A program made the position numbers and the translations under genes. Under the pieces are notes generated by a model that saw nothing but the letters and a program-made list of their open reading frames with translations, did no database searches and was not told where the DNA came from. Positions 14,915 through 23,291 of a stretch of 25,606 nucleotides of DNA are shown here, piece by piece. Each line of letters starts with the position of its first letter. Position 1 is the first letter of the stretch. Source of the DNA: an uncultured Blautia sp. (GTDB lineage Bacteria > Bacillota > Clostridia > Lachnospirales > Lachnospiraceae); assembly GCA_946629475.1 (NCBI GenBank), contig CAMOXX010000010.1:1-25606 (forward strand), read 5' to 3'.

Positions 14915-15466
14915 TCACTTCTGGGAGATTGGCATATAGCCGATCAGGCCGTAATAGAGCTGGTCGATGCTGGCAAACTGTGCTTTATAAGCAAGAAAAC
15001 GACCTTTTGCCTCATTGGTAAAGATGCGCCACTCTCCATCCACCGATGGATTGCCTTCAACATATCCCGCGTTATTAAGAAGAAAATTGGCGTCGGAAGT
15101 GCCAAGATTGGAGCAGATGCCTTCCACACAATAATCACGGTCGGTTGAATCAAGCCTTACTCGGGTGATTGTTCCATCTGTTTTGGCTGTGATGGAAACA
15201 TTACTATTGCCGATTTTGATCTCCGTTTCTTTCATTTTGAGAACTGAAACTTTGTTTGTTGCAGAAAGAAGATTTCCATAATCTCCTCCGACAAAATCAG
15301 AAACATCAAAACGCACATTCATATCATCCGGAAGATACGGAATTGTCTTCCAGTATTGGTCTGTACTGACCGCATCGGCATATACGGAGAAGCACGGACA
15401 AATCAGAAGCATGATTAGCGCACATATTAGAAATCTTCTCCCAAACATACTTTTTCCAGTTTTCAA
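14915..15466 (-). CDS. Hypothetical exported protein
   Basis: I do not recognise this 183-residue protein. The N-terminus is a clear signal peptide: basic residues (KTGKSMFGRR), a hydrophobic core (FLICALIMLLICPCF) and a likely cleavage site after VYADA, near residue 32. The mature part is about 150 residues, polar, with two cysteines close together (DYCVEGIC) that could form a disulfide, and no membrane anchor or sorting motif. The start is a TTG at 15466 with AGGGGGT seven bases upstream; that site lies in the end of the preceding DUF1508 gene, with five bases between the genes, so translation is probably coupled. A downstream in-frame ATG (residue 7) is an alternative start. The gene is in the AT-rich islet between the two 37-nt repeats. 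Confidence 0.7.
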   Translation of the reverse strand: MKTGKSMFGRRFLICALIMLLICPCFSVYADAVSTDQYWKTIPYLPDDMNVRFDVSDFVGGDYGNLLSATNKVSVLKMKETEIKIGNSNVSITAKTDGTITRVRLDSTDRDYCVEGICSNLGTSDANFLLNNAGYVEGNPSVDGEWRIFTNEAKGRFLAYKAQFASIDQLYYGLIGYMPISQK

Positions 15467-15471
15467 TTTGA

Positions 15472-15855
15472 TTACCCCCTCACAATCTCGGCATCACCGG
15501 CATTTTTTTTCACGCTCTCGATGCCTTTTGCACAGTTCTTTACTGTAGAATAGCCTTCACTGACTGCAACAATCTGACCGTTTCTGGCTTTTAACCGGAA
15601 CCTGTATTCTCCGGATTTGTCCATATACAGTTCAAACTTGGGATGCGGCAGCTTTTTGTATTCTGCGGAATCGACCGGAACAGTAACCTGATCTTCAATT
15701 CCCGCTGCCGGAGCAACTCTGGACACACTATTTATTCCCTTTTTACATGAGTTCAGAGCTTTGTAAACCTGTGACGATGCGATCACCTGCCCATTGGTTG
15801 CCAGGAGATCAAACTTGAATCCACTCTTAGTTTCTCTGATCTTGTACTTGCCCAT
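15472..15855 (-). CDS. DUF1508 (YegP-type) protein with two repeats
   Basis: A 127-residue protein built from two tandem DUF1508 units of about 50 residues. Unit 1 is KYKIRETKSGFKFDLLATNG followed by QVIASSQVYKALNSCKKGI; unit 2 is KFELYMDKSGEYRFRLKARN followed by GQIVAVSEGYSTVKNCAKGI, ending SVKKNAGDAEIV. Unit 2 is closer to the family pattern. The family is small, cytoplasmic and of unknown function. The frame is open to 15897, but the ATG at 15855 (MGKYKIRE) has AAGGAGA upstream and starts right at the domain. The exported protein follows with a five-base gap. No signal peptide is visible here, so the two products would be in different compartments. Confidence 0.85.
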   Translation of the reverse strand: MGKYKIRETKSGFKFDLLATNGQVIASSQVYKALNSCKKGINSVSRVAPAAGIEDQVTVPVDSAEYKKLPHPKFELYMDKSGEYRFRLKARNGQIVAVSEGYSTVKNCAKGIESVKKNAGDAEIVRG

Positions 15856-16041
15856 GGTGTTTCTCCTTCTTGTTGTCATAGCCTCTATTGATGTCACTTA
15901 TATAATATCATGCATCTATGATTTTGTAATCATATTTCGGATTGAATTTCGGAGTTTTTGCCAGAAACTTGCGCCCATGGGATGTTACAGATTTGTTGCC
16001 GCAGGATCTACGTCATCGCAGCAACTTACGCAGGGTGCGCA

Positions 16042-16078
16042 GACGTAAGGATTTGCAGGTGCCGCCCGCTTTACGTCA
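16042..16078. repeat. 37-nt stem-loop repeat, copy 2
   Basis: GACGTAAGGATTTG, 13 variable bases, CTTTACGTCA: identical constant parts and identical total length to the copy at 14204-14240, in the same orientation, with a mostly different middle. The stem has nine pairs including one G-U. Its right arm supplies the -35 box of the candidate trmD promoter. Confidence 0.65.
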
Positions 16079-16099
16079 AACATGGATATATGTTATAAT
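16070..16099 (+). promoter_or_regulatory. Candidate promoter for trmD
   Basis: TTTACG (16070-16075), an 18-base spacer and TATAAT (16094-16099). The -35 box is part of the 37-nt repeat. The leader to the trmD ATG would be about 120 bases. Confidence 0.4.
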
Positions 16100-16224
16100 A
16101 AACCCCGCGCTATAATTGGTACGCAAATCCTGTCAGAGAATGCACGGAACAAATCAATAAAGAATAGTACAAAACTGCGGATCAGATTCGCAAATCGAAT
16201 TACGCCCTGAGGAATGGAGAAAAA

Positions 16225-16911
16225 ATGAAAATCACAATACTTACCATGTGTCCTGAATTATTTGGGAGTTTTCGGTCTTCCCATCTCATCTCCAGGGCCG
16301 AAGCCACAGGGAATCTGGCCCTGGAGATCATAGATTTCAGAGATTATACCGAGGGAAGCTTTCGAAGAATTGATGACTCCCCATATGGGGGCGGGCGTGG
16401 AATGGTCATCCGCTGCCAGCCGGTAATCGATGCCCTCGAGTCTGTAAAATCAGCAAAGAGCCATACCGTTATCCTTTCGCCGAAAGGTATGCCGTTCCGG
16501 CAGAAAACGGCCCGGAGGCTTGCAGCGTATGAGCACCTGATCCTGGTCTGCGGCCATTATGAAGGCTTTGACGCAAGAATCTATCCCTATGCGGATGAAA
16601 TGGTCTCCATCGGAGACTATATTCTGAGCGGCGGGGAAATTCCGGCCATGGCGGTGACAGATGCGATCGCGCGACTTCTGAAAGGAAACCTCCGCGAGGG
16701 AAGCGCTAATGAGGAATCCTTCGAAGCCGGAATGCTGGAGTATCCCCAGTATACACGCCCTGTCGAATTTCGTGGGGAGAAGGTACCGGATGTACTGCTT
16801 TCCGGGGATCATGAGGCGATACGAAGATGGAGGATGGAACAGGCTCTTGAACTCACCCGAAAATACCGGCCTGACCTGTTCTGTGATAATTCTCCCGTAA
16901 ATGATGACTGA
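16225..16911 (+). CDS. trmD: TrmD-like tRNA (guanine-N1)-methyltransferase, stand-alone and divergent
   Basis: A 228-residue SPOUT-type protein that matches TrmD along its length: ITILTMCPELF at the start, DDSPYGGGRGMV (about 50-61), ILSPKGMPFRQ, LVCGHYEGFDARI, the trefoil-knot motif SIGDYILSGGEIPAMAVTDA and the C-terminal YPQYTRP and LLSGDHEAIRRWR. TrmD makes m1G37 in tRNAs, preventing frameshifts. Two things are odd. It lacks the rpsP-rimM-trmD-rplS neighbours. Also, the sequence NEESF stands where the family has DSF with the catalytic aspartate (Asp169 in E. coli), and YEGFDAR replaces the common YEGxDER. It may be a second copy with altered activity, or the only one. GGAG lies upstream of the ATG. 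Confidence 0.85.
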   Translation: MKITILTMCPELFGSFRSSHLISRAEATGNLALEIIDFRDYTEGSFRRIDDSPYGGGRGMVIRCQPVIDALESVKSAKSHTVILSPKGMPFRQKTARRLAAYEHLILVCGHYEGFDARIYPYADEMVSIGDYILSGGEIPAMAVTDAIARLLKGNLREGSANEESFEAGMLEYPQYTRPVEFRGEKVPDVLLSGDHEAIRRWRMEQALELTRKYRPDLFCDNSPVNDD

Positions 16912-16930
16912 CACAGTGTGGTGCGTCACC

Positions 16931-17030
16931 CCTCACAGCTTCAGCCTTGCCAATGCCTCCACCATGGAATTCACGCATCCCTCACAGCTTCAGCTTCGCC
17001 AGCGCTTCCGCCATGGCATTGTTGATGGGC
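16931..17030. repeat. Two tandem copies of the topB 3' end
   Basis: CCTCACAGCTTCAGC starts at 16931 and again at 16980, a 49-base period, with similarity continuing through GCC..GC.TCC.CCATGG. The right copy encodes the end of topoisomerase III (AMAEALAKLKL-stop). The left copy, beyond the stop and in another frame, would encode SMVEALARLKL-stop. This is a small, diverged tandem duplication of the last codons. Confidence 0.7.
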
Positions 17031-19186
17031 GCTTCGGCTTCAGCCTTCTGTTTTTTCAGGTATTTCTGCACATCCGATTTCTTAACGCCGGCGCCCTCCC
17101 TTTTTCTGCGCTCCTGAAAAGCGGACAGCCTCTCTTTATAGCCGCACACACAGAAGAAGGTCTCTTCCTTACCGGATTTTGCGAGCTCCATCTTTTTGTG
17201 GCAGTTCGGGCATCTGGCATTGGTGATCCGCGCGATCGTCTCGCGGTATCCGCATTCCCGGTCCTGACATACAAGCATCCGGCTGTTCTTTCCATTCACG
17301 GCAAGCAGACGCTTTCCGCACTGCGGGCAGATTTTGTTTGTAATGTTCTCGTGGCGGTATGTGGCGTCAGAGCCCTTCACTTCTTCCACAATCTGTACAG
17401 TGTAATCCTTGATTTCAGATAAAAACTTCTGCCTCGAAAGCCTGCCCTCCGCAATGTCCGAAAGCTTCATCTCCCACGAAGCGGTGAGCTCCGGCTTCCT
17501 CAGGTCCTCCGGAACCAGCTCAAGAAGCTGTTTCCCTTTTGATGTCAGATAAATCTCATTTCCCTTCTTCTCCATCAGAAAGCTCTGGAACAGCTTTTCG
17601 ATGATGTCAGCTCTTGTCGCCACCGTGCCGAGACCGCCGGTCTCACCGAGGGTTTTCGCCGCCTTTTTATCCCCGCTCTCCATATATTTTACCGGGTTTT
17701 CCATTGCCGCAAGGAGGGTTGACTCCGTAAAACGCTTAGGCGGTTTCGTCTTTGCGCTGCGCATCGTCACCTTTTGAATCATCAGGCGCTGTCCCTGGGC
17801 AATCTCCGGTAGAGACTGGCTTTTCCGGACGCTCCACTCTTCGTCCTCATCCTCCTCGTCCGTATAGCCCTCCGTGTAAACCGCGCGCCATCCGGGATTC
17901 TTCATGATTTCCCCTCTGGAGAAGAAAACCGCGTCACAGGCTTTTCCTTCGATCAATGCCTCCTCATAGACACTGGGCTCGGACAGCACGGCAAGGAACC
18001 GGCGGACGACCATATCGTAAATCTTCCGCTCTTCATTTGTCATATTCTCGAGCACCACATACTCCTCCGTCGGAATAATGGCGTGGTGGTCGGATACTCT
18101 TGCATTGTTTACGAACGAACGGTCTGCTTTCACCGGCTTTTTGAGAAGAGGCGCAGCGGCCTGTCGGTAAGAGCCGAAGTTTACTGCCTGGAGCCGCTCC
18201 TTGAGCGTCGGCACTATGTCATCCGTGATGAACCGGGAGTCCGTTCTCGGATAGGTCAGGACCTTATGGTTTTCATAGAGGCGCTGCATGATATTCAGGG
18301 TCTCCTTGGGTGAAAAGCCGTATTTCTGCCCGGCCTCTCTCTGCAGAGTCGTCAGATCGTAGAGCCCGGGCGAAGGCACGCTCTTCTTTTTGCGGGTGAC
18401 AGAGGTCACTTCAATCGAAGCACTGCCGCCCTCCCTGAGACGGGAAACAAGCTCTTCAGCTGCTTCCTTCCGGAATGTCCTTGTGCTTCCGCTCTTCTTA
18501 TCCTTCCATAAAAACTGGATGTCTCCGGCCTCTACGGTGATTCCATAGTACTCCTTCGGGGTAAAGCCGCGGATTTCCTCTTCCCTGCTCCGGATAATGG
18601 CAAGCGTCGGCGTCTGCACTCTGCCGCAGGAGAGCTGCGCATTGTACTTGCAGGTCAGCGCCCTGGTACCGTTCATTCCGACCAGCCAGTCGGCCTCCGC
18701 CCTGGCCTCTGCCGCGTGGAAAAGGTTTTCATATGCTTTTCCGCTCCTCAGGGACGAAAAGCCCTCCCGGATGGCCTTGTCCGTAACCGAGGAGATCCAC
18801 AGCCTTTTAACCGGCTTTCTGCATCCCGATTTTTCCAGAATCCATCTGGCGACAAGCTCGCCCTCACGCCCGGCATCGGTCGCGATTATTACGTCCGAGA
18901 CATCGTCCCGGAACAGCTGGCTTTTTACCGCCTGAAACTGTTTGTTCGTTTTCGGAATCACCACAAGCTTCTGCTCACGGGGAATCATCGGGAGCGTGCT
19001 CATCTCCCATTTTTCATATTTTTTATCATACGCCTCCGGGTCGGCCAGGGTTACGAGATGGCCGAGGGCCCATGTGACAATGTAATCCTGCCCTTCAAGC
19101 GCACCGTTCTGTTTCCGGCTGCAGTGCAGCACCCGGGCGATATCTCTTGCGACCGAAGGTTTTTCCGCCAAAACTACAGATTTCAT
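16982..19186 (-). CDS. topB: DNA topoisomerase III (type IA)
   Basis: A 734-residue type IA topoisomerase that passes single strands and helps resolve linked DNA molecules. The TOPRIM part has VLAEKPSVARDIA (Glu8) and IIATDAGREGELVAR (102-114). The catalytic tyrosine is Tyr312 in LTYPRTDSRFI. Central motifs include LSCGRVQTPTLAII and ETGGLGTVATRADIIE. The C-terminus carries two zinc-ribbon-like cysteine groups (CPQCGKR with CQDREC, and CPNCHKK with CVC). Length and motifs fit Firmicute TopB. The start is an ATG behind AAAGGAAT. No conjugative genes are nearby, so a chromosomal rather than an element-borne copy is more likely. It converges with trmD, and its 3' end is duplicated just downstream. 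Confidence 0.95.
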   Translation of the reverse strand: MKSVVLAEKPSVARDIARVLHCSRKQNGALEGQDYIVTWALGHLVTLADPEAYDKKYEKWEMSTLPMIPREQKLVVIPKTNKQFQAVKSQLFRDDVSDVIIATDAGREGELVARWILEKSGCRKPVKRLWISSVTDKAIREGFSSLRSGKAYENLFHAAEARAEADWLVGMNGTRALTCKYNAQLSCGRVQTPTLAIIRSREEEIRGFTPKEYYGITVEAGDIQFLWKDKKSGSTRTFRKEAAEELVSRLREGGSASIEVTSVTRKKKSVPSPGLYDLTTLQREAGQKYGFSPKETLNIMQRLYENHKVLTYPRTDSRFITDDIVPTLKERLQAVNFGSYRQAAAPLLKKPVKADRSFVNNARVSDHHAIIPTEEYVVLENMTNEERKIYDMVVRRFLAVLSEPSVYEEALIEGKACDAVFFSRGEIMKNPGWRAVYTEGYTDEEDEDEEWSVRKSQSLPEIAQGQRLMIQKVTMRSAKTKPPKRFTESTLLAAMENPVKYMESGDKKAAKTLGETGGLGTVATRADIIEKLFQSFLMEKKGNEIYLTSKGKQLLELVPEDLRKPELTASWEMKLSDIAEGRLSRQKFLSEIKDYTVQIVEEVKGSDATYRHENITNKICPQCGKRLLAVNGKNSRMLVCQDRECGYRETIARITNARCPNCHKKMELAKSGKEETFFCVCGYKERLSAFQERRKREGAGVKKSDVQKYLKKQKAEAEAPINNAMAEALAKLKL

Positions 19187-19216
19187 TTATTATTCCTTTC
19201 CAGTATGAATGATAAA

Positions 19217-19257
19217 ACCGCCGGAGCAAAGAGCTTTTTTGCCCTCTGTCCGGCGGT
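19217..19257 (-). terminator. Probable terminator of the SH3 lipoprotein gene
   Basis: On the minus strand ACCGCCGGA and TCCGGCGGT form a perfect 9-bp stem around an inner CAGAG/CTCT hairpin, followed by TTTTA. It lies between the lipoprotein stop and the topB start. The T run is short. Confidence 0.6.
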
Positions 19258-19301
19258 AGTTTACCCATATATAGTCCGGTTTGAACCCGGGACCTAAAAG
19301 A

Positions 19302-19856
19302 TTACGGAGCTGCCGGAGCTGCTGCGTCCGCCGCAGGAGCTTCTGCTGCATCCGCCGCAGGAACTGCTGCTGCATCCGTTGCTGCGGCATCTGCCGGGGC
19401 CGCTGCCGCATCTGCCGGAGCTGCTGTATCTACAGGAGCCGTAAGCATTGTGACAAAGTCTCCGGAGGCATAGCACTCCTGATCCTCATAGACAGCACGT
19501 ACCCAGCCGTTTTCAACAACACCTGTAACATCAAGAACTGTATCCTTGAGAACACTTGCAACGATCTCAGAGTCGGTATTTGCATCCTTACGAAGGTTCA
19601 CATCCTCAACCGCTGAGAACTGTGCAACAATCGGAGTAATCGCAAGTCCGCTCGGAGTCTGCTCAGCAGCAGGAACGTTAACAACAGGCTCAGGCGTCGG
19701 CTCCGGGGTTGGAGTAGGTTCCGGGGTTGGGGTCGGCTCCGGCGTCGGGGTAGCCTTCACAACAGTCACAACCGCATCTGTTCCTTCCGTAAAACCGCAT
19801 CCTGCAAAACAGAGCGCACATCCCAGAAGCATGACAGCAAGTCCTGCTTTTCTCAT
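19302..19856 (-). CDS. SH3-domain lipoprotein with Pro/Thr linker and Ala-rich tail
   Basis: A 184-residue surface lipoprotein. Residues 1-20 form a lipoprotein signal (RKAGLAVMLLGCAL, lipobox FAGC, lipidated Cys20). Residues about 35-60 are a PTPEPT-type repeat linker. Residues about 75-137 are a bacterial SH3 domain (VNLRKDANTDSEIVASVLKD, GWVRAVYEDQECYAS). The last 45 residues are Ala/Pro/Asp repeats ending in AAPAAP. Bacterial SH3 domains usually bind cell-wall peptides, so attachment to membrane and wall is likely; no catalytic domain is present. The ATG at 19856 is nine bases from AGGAGG, better than the TTG two codons upstream. The low-complexity tail is read from GCTGC repeats that can change length easily. 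Confidence 0.85.
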   Translation of the reverse strand: MRKAGLAVMLLGCALCFAGCGFTEGTDAVVTVVKATPTPEPTPTPEPTPTPEPTPEPVVNVPAAEQTPSGLAITPIVAQFSAVEDVNLRKDANTDSEIVASVLKDTVLDVTGVVENGWVRAVYEDQECYASGDFVTMLTAPVDTAAPADAAAAPADAAATDAAAVPAADAAEAPAADAAAPAAP

Positions 19857-20048
19857 GATCAAGTTCCTCCTTAATAATTATTCCAAAATGTATCGAAACC
19901 GCGCGGATCAACCGTACAATTTCCGGCAGAACCATCATGGACGGTTCTGAATAATAATCCTTCAGATTCCGAAAAAAGGGCATACAAAAGCACCTATACT
20001 GCTAATATACCTCATTCCCGAAAAATATGCAAGTTATTTACAAGTTTT

Positions 20049-21293
20049 TCATGAAAGCTTGTGTATAAAAAGGCCGCTCCTGAGCTTTGGCTCAAACCAG
20101 GTGGACTTCGGAGGCATCAGTTTGCCCTCGTCGGCAATCGTCATCAGGTCTTCCATGGAGGTGGGGAACATGGCAAACGCGACACCGCCGGTCCGGTCCG
20201 CGATCTCCGCCAGCTCGGCAAGCTTGTGGCTGCCGCCCACAAACAGAATCCTGCTGTCCGTCCTCGGGTCCTGGATGTTGAGAAGAGGAGAAAGCACCTT
20301 TTCCTGAAGGATGGACACATCCAGCTGGCCCACGATATCCTGATCCTCGTAAGTATCAGCATTGGCCCTTAGATGATACCACTCTCCGCCCATGTACATG
20401 CCGATCGAATGTTTTTCAACAGGCTTGCAGGCAAAGCCTTCCAGAACCATAAGCTCAAAGTTTTCCTTGATTTTTTTCAGGAAAAGCCGCTCCGGAAGCC
20501 CGTTCAGATCCTTCACAACCCTGTGGTAAGCCAGGATCGTCAGCTGGTCAAACGGAAATACTACAGAAAGAAAATAGTTAAATTCCTCTTCTCCGGTATA
20601 TTCCGGGTTCTGCTCTCTTCTTTTCAGGCCGACCTTTACAGCAGATGCCGCCCGGTGATGCCCGTCAGCGATATATACCGAGCCGATCCCCTCGAAGTCC
20701 GAAGCGATCTCCCCGATCGTATGAGGATCATCCACTACCCAGACCCTGTGGCCGATCTCATCCTCACAGACAAAATCGTACACTGGTGCGTGGCTCTCCT
20801 TCCAGGCATTCATCCGGTTCAGCAGGGAATCCGGATACCGGCATGCCAGGAAAATCGGGCCGGTATTGGCGTTACATGTATCCACATGGCAGATTCTGTC
20901 CTGCTCCTTATCTGCACGGGTATTCTCATGCTTTTTTATGATTCCGTTCTGGTAGTCATCGATCGAACTGCATCCGACGATCCCCGTCTGGACCTTTCCG
21001 CGGCGGGTCAGTTCATAAATATAATAGCAGTTTTTCTGATCCTGCACGAGAATCCCGTCCTTCTCGAGACGTTCCAGATTCTCACGGGCTTTTTCATAAA
21101 CCGCCCGGTCGTAAAGATCCGTTTCCGGCGGCAGATCCATCTCCGCCCGGTCTACATGGAGAAAAGAAAGTGGATTTTTATCTCCGATCTCCTTTGCTTC
21201 CGCCCTGTTCACCACATCATAAGGAAGCGCCGCGACCTCCTTCGCAGTGCTCTCCGCGGGCCGAAGTGCTTTGAATGCTCTGAATACTGCCAT
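20049..21293 (-). CDS. DUF1015 family protein
   Basis: A 414-residue cytoplasmic protein of the DUF1015 family. It opens AVFRAFKALRP, then has VAALPYDVVNRAEA, the KKHENTRADKEQDR stretch near 120-133, the hallmark VYIADGHHRAASA near 208-220 and FNYFLSVVFPFDQLTILAYHRVV near 240-262. Related proteins of this group have been discussed as serine kinases, and the family often lies beside serine biosynthesis genes, but no serA or serC is present here, so I do not assign that activity. GAAAGGAG precedes the ATG. It starts 20 bases after the HD gene, which follows the C-S lyase gene, making a likely three-gene unit. Confidence 0.88.
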   Translation of the reverse strand: MAVFRAFKALRPAESTAKEVAALPYDVVNRAEAKEIGDKNPLSFLHVDRAEMDLPPETDLYDRAVYEKARENLERLEKDGILVQDQKNCYYIYELTRRGKVQTGIVGCSSIDDYQNGIIKKHENTRADKEQDRICHVDTCNANTGPIFLACRYPDSLLNRMNAWKESHAPVYDFVCEDEIGHRVWVVDDPHTIGEIASDFEGIGSVYIADGHHRAASAVKVGLKRREQNPEYTGEEEFNYFLSVVFPFDQLTILAYHRVVKDLNGLPERLFLKKIKENFELMVLEGFACKPVEKHSIGMYMGGEWYHLRANADTYEDQDIVGQLDVSILQEKVLSPLLNIQDPRTDSRILFVGGSHKLAELAEIADRTGGVAFAMFPTSMEDLMTIADEGKLMPPKSTWFEPKLRSGLFIHKLS

Positions 21294-21313
21294 CTGTAGC
21301 TCCTTTCCAATGT

Positions 21314-21907
21314 TTACAAATCGTTTTTGATATTTCCTTTTCCGATGTTCTCCCGGATAATTCTGTCGGTCACCTCATAAAGTCGCTCCGAGCCTTCCTT
21401 CGTGTGTCCCTGGCGGCCATATACCGCCGAAGCAGAGACGCCGTGCTCTCTCCAGTCGCTTCCGCCGTTGCTGCTGTTCAGGATCAGCGGCTGAAGATTG
21501 TCCATCGCATGGGCGTAGCGGGCTTCCGCGGTCGATGCGCTCTCAAACTCATCAAAAAGTGCGGTGAGTTCTTCCTTCTGGTCAGCGGGAAGCAGGGAGA
21601 AAATCCTTTCCTTCGCGGCGTCCTCGCGCGCTTTCTGCGTTTTTTTTGCCTCCTCATCGTAAGCGTAGGTATCTCCCGCATCGATCTCCACAATGTCATG
21701 GATGAGGCACATCAGCATCACCTTCGTGATATCTACCGGCTCGTTCGCGTACTCCCTCAGCAGGTATGCCATGATCGCCATATGCCAGGCATGCTCCGCA
21801 TCGTTCTCATTCCGGCCGTGACCGGAGAGATGTGTCTGACGGAAAATATTCTTTTCTTTATCTATTTCAAGGGAAAAAGCAAGCTGCTTTTCCAGTCTGT
21901 CGTCCAT
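21314..21907 (-). CDS. HD-domain phosphohydrolase, YfbR-like
   Basis: A 197-residue HD-domain protein. Metal-binding residues are visible in NDAEHAWHMA (His of the first motif) and LMCLIHDIVEIDAGD (the HD pair), with a further conserved Asp in AMDNLQPLILN. The order and spacing resemble YfbR/YGK1-type 5'-deoxynucleotidases, which hydrolyse deoxynucleoside monophosphates; the exact substrate is not readable. The frame is open to 21970, but the ATG at 21907 has TGAGGT upstream and gives the usual MDDRLEKQLAF start. It sits between the MalY-type gene (64-base gap) and DUF1015 (20-base gap). Confidence 0.88.
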   Translation of the reverse strand: MDDRLEKQLAFSLEIDKEKNIFRQTHLSGHGRNENDAEHAWHMAIMAYLLREYANEPVDITKVMLMCLIHDIVEIDAGDTYAYDEEAKKTQKAREDAAKERIFSLLPADQKEELTALFDEFESASTAEARYAHAMDNLQPLILNSSNGGSDWREHGVSASAVYGRQGHTKEGSERLYEVTDRIIRENIGKGNIKNDL

Positions 21908-21971
21908 TGTTTCTACCTCACATATAAATAGTTCTATGAACGAAAATTGCCTGAACTGCAGGCATTTCATT

Positions 21972-23219
21972 CTACATTTCGTTCATTTTTCCGGGCTGCT
22001 GAACATTAAACACATATCGGTTCAGCCTTTCCATTGCCTCCTGTACCCTGGAGAAAGGCAGGGCGAGGTTCATCCGGACAGACCACGGATCCTTGAACAT
22101 CGCGCCGTCCTGCCACGCGACTCCTACACGCCAGGCGGCTTTTTCGAGCTGCTCCAGGGTGAAATCATGCTTCATGCACCATTCTTTACAGTCCAGAAAC
22201 AGCATATAGGTGCCCTGCGGTTCGAACACCGAAACTCCCTGAAAGTGCTCCCGGATATAGTTTACCGCATAGCGGACATTTTCGCTCAGCACACTGCAAA
22301 GCTCATCCGTCCACTGCATCCCCTCCTCCCGGTAAGCGCCGATCAGGGCATGCATGGACAGAACATTCATCGAATTGTAATGGCACAGGGAAGATTCCTT
22401 GCGGACTCTCTCCCGAAGCTTCTTATTATATATGATATGGTAGCTCCCGATCAGACCGGCCAGGTTGAATGTTTTGGATGGCGCGTACAGGGCGACAGTG
22501 CGCATCGCGGCATCCCGGCTGACGGACTGCGAAGGAATATGCGTGTTTCCAAAAAGAATGATATCCGACCAGATCTCGTCACTGACAACCTGAACATCGT
22601 ATTTTTCGAAGATCGCAAATGCCTGTTCCAGCTCTTCCCGCTCCCACACTCTTCCGGCAGGATTATGCGGCGAACAGAAAATCGCCGCGTGAACGTTCTT
22701 CGTGCGGATCTTCTCCTCCATATCCGCATAGTTCATGCGCCATACACCGTTTTCATCTTTATACAGCGGGCTCTGTACGGCATGGTAGCCATTATTCTCA
22801 AGAACACCGGTGAACCCGATATAGGTGGGAGTATGAATCAGCACATTGTCCCCGCGCGAGCACATAACGTTTAAGGCGCTGGTAACGCCTCCAAGCACGC
22901 CGTTTTCGTACCCGATGCATTCCCGGGTAAGCCCTTTTACACCATGGCGCACATTCATCCAGTTGATGATTGCGTCATAATACTCATCCGACGGATTAAA
23001 GTATCCAAAAGCCGGATGATGAATCCTGTCCTCCATCGCTTTTATAATGGAGGGGGCGGCCGGGAAATTCATGTCCGCGACCCACATCGGGATCACGTCA
23101 AAACCATCCTCGGGAGCATCGGGGGCGAAGCCCTGTCCATCACCGATGCTGTCGACGGCTATGGCGTCTTTTCCCTTCCTGTCCATAATCGATGTAAAGT
23201 CAAAACGGGTTTTTTGCAT
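21972..23219 (-). CDS. MalY/PatB family cystathionine beta-lyase-like aminotransferase
   Basis: A 415-residue fold-type I PLP enzyme of the MalY/PatB group, which cleaves C-S bonds of cystathionine or cysteine conjugates to give pyruvate, ammonia and a thiol. Seen: MWVADMNFPAAPSII (45-59), FCSPHNPAGRVW (181-192), the PLP-contact aspartate in VVSDEIWSDI (211-220) and the PLP lysine Lys249 in YAPSKTFNLAGL. All key residues are intact. AGGTGA lies upstream of the ATG. It is the first gene of a probable unit with the HD and DUF1015 genes, and diverges from the small SH3 gene across a 226-base gap that contains the composite hairpin repeat. Confidence 0.92.
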   Translation of the reverse strand: MQKTRFDFTSIMDRKGKDAIAVDSIGDGQGFAPDAPEDGFDVIPMWVADMNFPAAPSIIKAMEDRIHHPAFGYFNPSDEYYDAIINWMNVRHGVKGLTRECIGYENGVLGGVTSALNVMCSRGDNVLIHTPTYIGFTGVLENNGYHAVQSPLYKDENGVWRMNYADMEEKIRTKNVHAAIFCSPHNPAGRVWEREELEQAFAIFEKYDVQVVSDEIWSDIILFGNTHIPSQSVSRDAAMRTVALYAPSKTFNLAGLIGSYHIIYNKKLRERVRKESSLCHYNSMNVLSMHALIGAYREEGMQWTDELCSVLSENVRYAVNYIREHFQGVSVFEPQGTYMLFLDCKEWCMKHDFTLEQLEKAAWRVGVAWQDGAMFKDPWSVRMNLALPFSRVQEAMERLNRYVFNVQQPGKMNEM

Positions 23220-23291
23220 TTGTTTTTCACCTCAGAGTTTTTTATGCGTGGATATCAGACAGCGGCTCCGTATATATTAACAGAGCTCATC

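Larger units (their letters stand above)
15856..16224. other. Intergenic region with repeat half-sites and trmD promoter
   Basis: No gene is seen in these 369 bases. Beyond the 37-nt repeat and promoter listed separately, TACGTCA (about 16009-16015) and CTTACG (16025-16030) are further short copies of the ACGTAA-type half-site. A second TATAAT occurs at 16111-16116 without a good -35 box. Confidence 0.5.

Noticed and set aside
19261..19300. tRNA T-arm-like sequence (GGGTTCAAACC on the minus strand) after the lipoprotein stop
   Set aside because: The stem does not pair with canonical T-arm geometry, and no D-arm, anticodon arm or acceptor stem can be built around it.
19917..19950. Inverted repeat CAGAACC/GGTTCTG between the lipoprotein and DUF1015 genes
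   Set aside because: Only 7 bp, with no T run and no clear gene to terminate; too weak to call.
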